From assembly GCF_002915175.1 (NCBI RefSeq), contig NZ_NXEJ01000009.1:277969-341968 (forward strand): 64,000 bases of DNA. The letters are read 5' to 3'. The translations under genes were made by a program, and so were the position numbers. The notes under the pieces were generated by a model. That model was not told where the DNA came from. It was given only the letters and a program-made list of their open reading frames with translations, and ran no database searches. Below, piece after piece: positions 56,122 to 64,000 of this stretch; position 1 is the stretch's first letter, and every line of letters starts with the position of its first letter. The stretch comes from Agrobacterium rosae (lineage in GTDB: Bacteria; Pseudomonadota; Alphaproteobacteria; Rhizobiales; Rhizobiaceae).

Positions 56122-57104
56122 GCGGCCTCGCTTGTCTGGGCGAGCGAGGTCTCCAAATCCGCCATCAGCGCGTCCCAAGCCGTGACCGCCGGGTCGAGAG
56201 CGGTGGCTAATGGATCAAACTTGCGGCGGGCAATGGCGCGGGCAAGCTGAAACTGTACGGTTTTCGCTACTTCCGAAACGCGAAGTGCATGCGCAGATGC
56301 TTCGCCGAAGCGTCGCTCACCACCCAACCATTCCAGATGGCTGGCAGCCAGTTCGAAGTTCGCACCAAACTGGCGAAGCGTGTTGAAGGCGTATTTATGG
56401 AAAAAGCCGAAGGGCCGGTCGGCTACGTTTTCCACTTGCGTAGGAAAGACTTCGGCGAAGGCTTTGATCGGATTTTGCTTAGGCCGTCTTGCAAAATGCG
56501 ATGCCAGAAGACGCAGCGCTATCGCTCGTCTTTCCACATCGGACACCGGCTTTTCAGGAAATTTCGCGAATTCGGTATAGGGCAGGAAAGGCAAGTCTTC
56601 GTCTGTCAGATGATGCTGGAAAATACCGGAGAAATCGTCTCCCTCCAGCGCAAAATAACCGCCATTGTGGAAATATTCTAACTGCCGACCTGCCACGTCC
56701 ATCCGGTTGATGGCGACGGTGGTTTTGCCATGTTCCTTGCGATAGGCGGTGCCGTGCGTATCCGGCATGTAGAAACTGTCCATCTCGATCAGGCAGATAC
56801 GACCGCGCTGCAACTGCGTTTCGATATGGCTTTCGAGCCTGTCGAAAATAGCCAGTTCGGTGACGCGGATGCCATAGAGCGATTCGAGGTCTTCCAGCGG
56901 CACTTTGAAGAACGTGAACTGGTCGCCCTCAAAATCCTGGGCCAGCGTAAAGCCGAGCATGGCTTCAGGCGGCAGGCCGCTTGAGGCCAGAAGTTCGATC
57001 CACAGATCGACATAACAATTGGTTTCCGGCCACATCCGCTCCAGCGAATGTAACGGATGCGGAACGTAGGTCTCAGCGTTGAGGGCCGGAAAGATGCTCG
57101 TCAT
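56118..57104 (-). CDS. DUF1839 family protein
   Basis: A 328-residue protein recognised as DUF1839 from ATG 57104 (TSIFPALNAETYVPHPLHS). Features include an acidic/aromatic core (WPETNCYVDLWIEL, LAQDFEGDQFTFFKVP) and YRKEHGKTTVAIN. No known catalytic motif, signal peptide or membrane segment. It begins 7 bp after the amino acid:[carrier protein] ligase gene. DUF1839 genes are typical neighbours of these ligases, so it may take the aminoacyl group from the carrier protein; its reaction is unknown. Confidence 0.85.
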   Translation of the reverse strand: MTSIFPALNAETYVPHPLHSLERMWPETNCYVDLWIELLASSGLPPEAMLGFTLAQDFEGDQFTFFKVPLEDLESLYGIRVTELAIFDRLESHIETQLQRGRICLIEMDSFYMPDTHGTAYRKEHGKTTVAINRMDVAGRQLEYFHNGGYFALEGDDFSGIFQHHLTDEDLPFLPYTEFAKFPEKPVSDVERRAIALRLLASHFARRPKQNPIKAFAEVFPTQVENVADRPFGFFHKYAFNTLRQFGANFELAASHLEWLGGERRFGEASAHALRVSEVAKTVQFQLARAIARRKFDPLATALDPAVTAWDALMADLETSLAQTSEAA

Positions 57105-57111
57105 GCCGTCT

Positions 57112-58020
57112 TCAACCCCAAAGCGTGTCTCGAACCGGCTGTGGCCATGCCTCGACATCCAGTCCATGCTTGGCAAATAGCGCCAGCGCAATGCGCTCCA
57201 GCCCGAAGCCGACGCATGCCGTGTGTGCAACGTCGCCGTTATCGAGGTTCAGGCCCCATTTGGCTCCAAAAGCGTCCTGATGGTAGTTGAAGCTCATGCA
57301 GGCGGTCTGGTTGGTGGTGGAGGTGACCGGGATTAGAAGCTCGAATTTCAGGTTCTGGTCGCGCTGGTTGTTGGCCAGCATCTTGCCGGCACGCCCGAAG
57401 AATGGATCGTTGGCGATATCGATCTTCACATCGAGACCGATCTTTTCCATCATGTCCACGCCGCGATCCATCCACAGCTGACGGAATTCCGTCACGTCGC
57501 TTTCGGTGCCCATGCATACATATTCGCGCATACGGAACAGTTGCTGGCGGGCTGGGTCCTTGGAGGGCTCATGGCGGAAACAATAGGATTGAATGTCGTA
57601 AAGGCCGCCGCCAGCAGGCAGGTTGCCGCGCTTGGCGATGGTTGGATAAAGCGGGTAGCAGGCAGCAGGCGTCAGCACGATGTCGGTGATCTTCTGGTCT
57701 TTCGTCCAGTCCGTGCCCTCGTCCATGCTTTTGATCAGGCTGACATGATCTAGCTCGCAGCCGCAGAAGGAATGGACTGTGCCTGCCAGTTGCGGGAAGC
57801 TTTTCATATAGCCGCTTTTTTCGAAATAGGCGCGGTTGATACCCGGCGGGAAGCGGATGACTTCGGCTTTGTCTGCTCCGCCGACCGTTCCGATTAGGCG
57901 CTCAAAACCGGCGATCACATCTTCGAACTGACCGCTGCGGCCATAAAGGCCATCCACGCCGGTATCGATCAGCAGGCCCTTTTCAAACAGGCGATCGAGA
58001 AAGGATGTTTGCATGTCCAT
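57112..58020 (-). CDS. Amino acid:[carrier protein] ligase (atypical seryl-tRNA-synthetase homologue)
   Basis: A 302-residue class II aminoacyl-tRNA synthetase catalytic core with no tRNA-binding arm. Family members from Agrobacterium and Bradyrhizobium load glycine or alanine onto the phosphopantetheine arm of a carrier protein. Motif 2 is seen in [20 protein letters not shown] and motif 3 in [10 protein letters not shown]. Zinc ligands are C121, E166 and C269, offset by ten from those known in the Bradyrhizobium enzyme. The carrier protein is encoded two genes upstream. It starts 4 bp after the dehydrogenase gene. Confidence 0.92.
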   Translation of the reverse strand: MDMQTSFLDRLFEKGLLIDTGVDGLYGRSGQFEDVIAGFERLIGTVGGADKAEVIRFPPGINRAYFEKSGYMKSFPQLAGTVHSFCGCELDHVSLIKSMDEGTDWTKDQKITDIVLTPAACYPLYPTIAKRGNLPAGGGLYDIQSYCFRHEPSKDPARQQLFRMREYVCMGTESDVTEFRQLWMDRGVDMMEKIGLDVKIDIANDPFFGRAGKMLANNQRDQNLKFELLIPVTSTTNQTACMSFNYHQDAFGAKWGLNLDNGDVAHTACVGFGLERIALALFAKHGLDVEAWPQPVRDTLWG

Positions 58021-58024
58021 GGTC

Positions 58025-59206
58025 TTATCCCGAAAGGCTGGTGTCCTGCTTCTGGACGAGCAGGAGATTGGCGGAGTTGCTGAGAATTCTGTCGTTGGAG
58101 ATCATCAGTTGTGCCGAATGCGCATCGCGCAGATGCCGCCCTAAGCTGTAGGGCGTACCGTTTTTGTAACCCATAATGCCGCAGATCAGCATGGCATGAT
58201 TGATGATCTCAAGAATGGTTTCCGACGAGCAAATCTTGACGTTGTTCATGGCAATGGCAAAACCCATCGACATTAGCTTGTCGGGATCGGACTTGGTGCC
58301 TTCATAGGCTTTGAGACCGGCGATGACGTTCGATTTGACCGTTTGGAGTTTGCTTGACACTTCCGCCAGGCGGATCGCACCGGGTGGCGTTACGCCAGGG
58401 GATTTACGAGCGGCTGCACGGACGAAAGCTTGCGCCCGCAGGACTGCGTCAGAGGCAATGCCGTACCAGACGCCGCTCCACAAAAGATGTGACGTCGCCA
58501 GCATGGATTGTGCAGCTATCTCAGCGAAAGGCTTGGCAAAGATCTGCTCGGAGGGGGCGTTTCCCTTGAACAGAAATCCATCGGAGCAGGTGCCGCGCAT
58601 GCCCAGCGTGTCCCATATATGGGTCCGCTCGAGTGTGTACTGATCCTTCAGGAAAACGGTCATCACCTGATCGGCCGGGGCCGCCGCCGCATTGGCACGC
58701 GAAGTGATGAGAATGGCATCGGCATGCGCGCCGTAGGAAATAACCGTGGCGTCTTTTTCCAAGGTGCAATCGGGGCCATCGACCTCAATGGCGCAGATGG
58801 AATTGCGCATGTTTCCGCCGATGCCGCCTTCGGTGGTGGCAGACGCCAAAAGCAACTGTTCTGATGCCACGCGGCGCATGAAGGCAATATGCCATTCGCT
58901 GTCTTCGCCATGTTCCACAAGGCTGGAGGCCTTGATGTGGTGCATGGCGAAAATCATCGCGGTTGCGGAGCAGGATTGGCCAAGTATACAGCAGAGATCG
59001 GCAATTTGCGCGATGCTTGCACTTTCACCGCCCAGATGAACTGGCACTTGTATTCCCAAAAGACGTTCGGCGCGCAGTGCGTCAACGGCCTCTATTGGAA
59101 ACCGTGCGGCAGTATCGACATCGTCGGCATGACGTGCGGCAATCGACGCGACGCGAGAGGCGCGCGCGGTCAGCGTTGCATCAGGCGGGGCGACCGACAG
59201 GTTCAT
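58025..59206 (-). CDS. Acyl-CoA-dehydrogenase-like flavoenzyme
   Basis: A 393-residue ACAD-fold protein. Family features include [10 protein letters not shown] (flavin region), [14 protein letters not shown] and the late [17 protein letters not shown]. The usual catalytic Glu in the I-Y-E-G motif near the C-terminus is replaced (MISNDRI), so the base must be elsewhere or the chemistry differs. Homologues oxidise aminoacyl groups bound to carrier proteins in pyrrole pathways; here the substrate may be the glycyl or alanyl thioester. The ATG overlaps the carrier-protein stop codon (TGATG). Confidence 0.87.
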   Translation of the reverse strand: MNLSVAPPDATLTARASRVASIAARHADDVDTAARFPIEAVDALRAERLLGIQVPVHLGGESASIAQIADLCCILGQSCSATAMIFAMHHIKASSLVEHGEDSEWHIAFMRRVASEQLLLASATTEGGIGGNMRNSICAIEVDGPDCTLEKDATVISYGAHADAILITSRANAAAAPADQVMTVFLKDQYTLERTHIWDTLGMRGTCSDGFLFKGNAPSEQIFAKPFAEIAAQSMLATSHLLWSGVWYGIASDAVLRAQAFVRAAARKSPGVTPPGAIRLAEVSSKLQTVKSNVIAGLKAYEGTKSDPDKLMSMGFAIAMNNVKICSSETILEIINHAMLICGIMGYKNGTPYSLGRHLRDAHSAQLMISNDRILSNSANLLLVQKQDTSLSG

Positions 59207-59457
59207 CAGGCCGCCTCTTTGCCATCGAGAATGGTTTTGACCGTGTCTTCGATGGCCTTGATGCTGGCAAAAGACTTTCGGTTGAGCATGCTATCGGGAA
59301 ACTCGATATCGAATGCATCTTCTATGCCGAGCATCAGTTGCACGGATGCAAAAGAAGAAAGTCCGGCTGCGTAAAGGTCAGCTTCATCTTCAATGGTATC
59401 GACCGGCACCGGGAGTTGGCCGAATTTCGACAGTATTTCACGAATAGTTGAATTCAT
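59206..59457 (-). CDS. Acyl/aminoacyl carrier protein
   Basis: An 83-residue carrier protein from ATG 59457. The phosphopantetheine attachment motif is AAGLSSFASVQLML, with S35 the likely modified serine. Helices before and after follow the ACP pattern (acidic helix 2: LMLGIEDAFDIEFPD). It is the first gene of the five-gene operon and the presumed acceptor of the amino acid:[carrier protein] ligase. It is divergent from thiC. Confidence 0.9.
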   Translation of the reverse strand: MNSTIREILSKFGQLPVPVDTIEDEADLYAAGLSSFASVQLMLGIEDAFDIEFPDSMLNRKSFASIKAIEDTVKTILDGKEAA

Positions 59458-59626
59458 TCTCAGTAGTCTCCCTTCAAAACGCGTCATCATAACGCATTCT
59501 TCGAGTTAAGCTCCAAAAAATAACATTCAAATAAATGGATGGGTTAACTTAGCGTAACTTTCCATTTTTCGACAGTCATCCACAGATGGCTTGACAAATT
59601 TCTGCGTCGGGTTTCTGATTGCGGCA

Positions 59627-61657
<2,031 letters not shown>

Positions 61658-61658
61658 G

Positions 61659-62654
61659 ATGCGCATTCTCATCAAAGGAGCAGGCGTTGCCGGTCTGACG
61701 GCTGCGCTGGAGCTTGCCCGCCATGGAATGGAGGTCGCGGTTTGCGATCTTGCAAGCGAACCGGGGCGCGGTGCGTCCTGGTATGCGGGCGGCATGCTGG
61801 CACCCTGGTGCGAACGCGAAAGCGCCGAGGAAACCGTGCTGACTTTAGGCCAATCGGCGCTCGACTGGTGGGACGAGGCGACGCCGGGGCTGGTGAAACG
61901 CAAAGGCACATTGGTCGTGGCTCCGGCGCGGGACAAGGCAGAACTTTCACGCTTTGCCTCCCGCACATCAGGCTATCGGTGGGTGGATAAGGACGAGATT
62001 GCAGTGCTTGAGCCCGACCTCGCCGGGCGTTTCCGTGTCGGGTTGTTTTTTGAAAGAGAGGGGCATCTCGACCCGCGACTGGCTCTCTCGGCACTGTATG
62101 AGCGTCTCGTCTCGATGGGTGCCCGCTTTCACTTCGGCGGTGAGGCAATGGATGAAGGTGAATTCGATCACGTCATCGATTGCACCGGGGCGGCACAGAC
62201 CGGCAAGCTTTCCGGCCTTCGCGGCGTGCGTGGCGAGATGCTTTACCTCTCTACCGGTGAGGTGACGCTATCCCGTCCCGTGCGGCTGCTTCATCCGCGC
62301 ATTCCGCTTTACATCGTGCCGCGGGAAGCGGGGCGTTTCATGGTGGGCGCGACGATGATCGAAACGGATGAGGCGGGACCGATTACCGCTCGTTCGATGA
62401 TGGAGTTGCTGAACGCGGCTTACGCGCTGCACCCCGCTTTTGGTGAGGCGCAGATCATCGAAACGGGTGCCGGCATCCGTCCCGCCTTTGCCGACAATCT
62501 GCCCAGCATTCGCGAAGAGGACGGCACGCTGTTTATCAATGGTGCCCATCGGCACGGCTTTCTGCTGTCGCCAGCCATGGCGCAACAGGCCGCCGATATT
62601 ATGATGTCAAAGGAGGTTTACTATGAAAATTCTCGTCAACGGGCAAGAGCATGA
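61659..62654 (+). CDS. thiO: Glycine oxidase ThiO
   Basis: FAD enzyme supplying the iminoacetate (dehydroglycine) needed for the thiazole ring. Length is 331 residues from ATG 61659, one base after the thiC stop and preceded by GGGGGAA. N-terminal Rossmann motif GAGVAGLTAALEL and GASWYAGGMLAPWCE are typical of glycine/D-amino-acid oxidases. The end overlaps thiS by 32 bp. Confidence 0.93.
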   Translation: MRILIKGAGVAGLTAALELARHGMEVAVCDLASEPGRGASWYAGGMLAPWCERESAEETVLTLGQSALDWWDEATPGLVKRKGTLVVAPARDKAELSRFASRTSGYRWVDKDEIAVLEPDLAGRFRVGLFFEREGHLDPRLALSALYERLVSMGARFHFGGEAMDEGEFDHVIDCTGAAQTGKLSGLRGVRGEMLYLSTGEVTLSRPVRLLHPRIPLYIVPREAGRFMVGATMIETDEAGPITARSMMELLNAAYALHPAFGEAQIIETGAGIRPAFADNLPSIREEDGTLFINGAHRHGFLLSPAMAQQAADIMMSKEVYYENSRQRARA

Positions 62655-62820
62655 CCTTGCTACCGACAGGCTTTCGCAACTGCTGACCGCGCTGGACTAC
62701 GAAGGCGACTGGCTGGCAACAGCGGTCAATGGCGATCTCGTCCATGCGCAGGATCGCGATGATTTTCGGCTGAAGGAATTCGACAGGATCGAAGTTCTTT
62801 CACCCATGCAGGGAGGATAG
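62623..62820 (+). CDS. thiS: Thiamine sulfur carrier protein ThiS
   Basis: A 65-residue ubiquitin-fold protein ending in the essential Gly-Gly (SPMQGG), which is thiocarboxylated to deliver sulfur for the thiazole. It starts inside the last part of thiO behind AAAGGAGG and is followed after 3 bp by thiG. Confidence 0.95.
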   Translation: MKILVNGQEHDLATDRLSQLLTALDYEGDWLATAVNGDLVHAQDRDDFRLKEFDRIEVLSPMQGG

Positions 62821-62823
62821 GCG

Positions 62824-63597
62824 ATGTTGAAACTCTATGAACGTGAGGTCGGATCAAGGCTGCTGCTCGGCACCGCGCGTTATCCTTCGCCTGCCGTTCT
62901 TGCGGATGCGGTGCGGGCCAGCAAGACGGATATTCTGACGATCTCTCTGCGACGTGAAACAGCGGGTGGCAGGCATGGTGGACAGTTCTTCGAGCTGATC
63001 CGCGAGTTGGACCGCCACATTCTGCCCAACACGGCGGGTTGCCACACCGCCAAGGAAGCCGTGTTGACGGCCAAGATGGCGCGGGAGGTGTTCAAGACCA
63101 ACTGGATCAAGCTGGAGGTGATCGGCAATCACGATACGCTTCAGCCCGACGTCTTTGCGCTGGTGGAAGCGGCCCGCATTCTGAGCGACGACGGTTTTGA
63201 GGTGTTTCCCTACACGACCGATGATCTTGTGGTGGCGGAAAAGCTTGTGGATGCCGGTTGCAAGGTTCTGATGCCGTGGTGCGCACCCATCGGCAGCGCC
63301 ATGGGGCCGCTGAACATTACCGCTCTGCGCTCCATGCGCGCCCATTTCCCGGATGTGCCGATGATTGTCGATGCCGGGCTTGGGCGACCTTCGCATGCCG
63401 CGACCGTCATGGAGCTGGGTTACGACGCGGTGCTGCTCAATACGGCTGTAGCCGGTGCGGGCAATCCGGTCATCATGGCTGGCGCCTTTGCAAAAGCGGT
63501 GACGGCTGGGCGCGAGGCCTATCTCTCAGGCATGCTGGAGCCGCGCGACATGGCGGTGCCATCCACGCCTGTGATTGGCAAGGCGGTGTTTTCCTGA
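62824..63597 (+). CDS. thiG: Thiazole synthase ThiG
   Basis: TIM-barrel enzyme that forms the thiazole phosphate from DXP, dehydroglycine and ThiS-thiocarboxylate. 257 residues; the imine-forming lysine is K96 in WIKLEVIG, the same number as in Bacillus Thi[15 protein letters not shown] and [20 protein letters not shown] are family motifs. In many rhizobia thiE follows; here the next gene is a P1 peptidase. Confidence 0.96.
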   Translation: MLKLYEREVGSRLLLGTARYPSPAVLADAVRASKTDILTISLRRETAGGRHGGQFFELIRELDRHILPNTAGCHTAKEAVLTAKMAREVFKTNWIKLEVIGNHDTLQPDVFALVEAARILSDDGFEVFPYTTDDLVVAEKLVDAGCKVLMPWCAPIGSAMGPLNITALRSMRAHFPDVPMIVDAGLGRPSHAATVMELGYDAVLLNTAVAGAGNPVIMAGAFAKAVTAGREAYLSGMLEPRDMAVPSTPVIGKAVFS

Positions 63598-63661
63598 GCC
63601 GTTGACAAGATGAGGTGAGGGCGGGATACCGACTGGGATGAGCCTCAAAGGGTAACCAGAC

Positions 63662-64000
63662 ATGCACAATCTGCTGACCGATATCGATGGTGTGGCCGTC
63701 GGCCATGCCACCGATCTCCAACTCGGATCGGGCGTCACCGCCATCGTCTTTGACGAACCGGCCATCGCCTCCGGCTCCGTTCTTGGCGGCGCACCGGGTG
63801 GGCGGGATACGGCGCTGCTCGATCCGTCCATGATGGTGGAGATGGTGGATGCTTTCGTGCTGTCAGGCGGCTCGGCCTTCGGTCTGGACGCGGCAGGCGG
63901 TGTGCAATCGGGCCTTCGCGATATCGGGCGCGGCTTTGCTGTCGGCTCTACCCGCGTTCCCATCGTGCCGCAGGCGATCCTGATGGATCTGCTGAATGGC
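63662..64000 (+). CDS. P1-family (S58/DmpA-like) peptidase, N-terminal part
   Basis: The first 113 codons are visible and the gene runs off the window. The start MHNLLTDIDGVAVGHATD and the segments GGAPGGRDTALLDP and VLSGGSAFGLDAA match the DmpA/P1 self-cleaving aminopeptidase family, whose members cleave small peptides or D-amino-acid amides. The ATG is 64 bp after thiG, with AAAGGG upstream. Whether it is co-transcribed with thi genes is unclear. Confidence 0.88.
   Translation, partial: MHNLLTDIDGVAVGHATDLQLGSGVTAIVFDEPAIASGSVLGGAPGGRDTALLDPSMMVEMVDAFVLSGGSAFGLDAAGGVQSGLRDIGRGFAVGSTRVPIVPQAILMDLLNG

Overview
The window looks like a chromosomal segment of an alphaproteobacterium of the order Rhizobiales, most likely Agrobacterium or a close Rhizobium relative. 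The signs are the split F-type ATP synthase order atpHAGDC, an ALAS-type hemA, a thiCOSG operon behind a TPP riboswitch, soluble PAS chemoreceptors, and an amino acid:[carrier protein] ligase cluster of a kind described in Agrobacterium and Bradyrhizobium. This assignment is inference from gene content. No rRNA, tRNA, insertion sequence, prophage or CRISPR array was seen.

Layout. 1-4056: end of an exported protein, xerC, divergent priA, a small membrane protein. 4316-9358: atpHAGDC with a hairpin between atpD and atpC and a terminator after atpC. 9456-15886: fdhD, then an NtrC-type regulator and Cache sensor kinase followed by an OFA-family monocarboxylate transporter; the transporter has a textbook sigma-54 promoter and two palindromic operator copies 22 bp apart. 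15913-20237: two paralogous PAS-PAS chemoreceptors around a cheW. 20445-26993: tamB, tamA and a glycine-zipper lipoprotein. 27206-30691: hemA with an FNR/FixK-type promoter, zinT with a Zur-like operator, dxr. 30824-32772: PAP2 phosphatase and a FAD monooxygenase.

32779-47381 is a glycan-related accessory region. One minus-strand operon joins a dipeptide-type ABC importer (fused ATPase, binding protein, two permeases) to three glycosyltransferases. Around it lie a GT32-like transferase, a polysaccharide-deacetylase-like protein, a GT4 enzyme, a nucleotide-sugar dehydrogenase broken by a one-base change in an A7 tract, and a small methyltransferase.

47387-53458 is a co-oriented cyclic-nucleotide module: a membrane, ferredoxin-containing adenylate cyclase, an MBL-fold hydrolase, a stand-alone cyclic-nucleotide-binding protein, and a large ABC-exporter-like protein. 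In that protein every catalytic nucleotide-binding motif is degenerate and one segment is triplicated. 53662-59457 is a tight five-gene operon for carrier protein, acyl-CoA-dehydrogenase-like enzyme, amino acid:[carrier protein] ligase, DUF1839 protein and GH2 beta-mannosidase-like enzyme, whose product is unknown. 59627-64000: TPP riboswitch with an apparent terminator, thiC, thiO, thiS, thiG, then the start of a P1-family peptidase.
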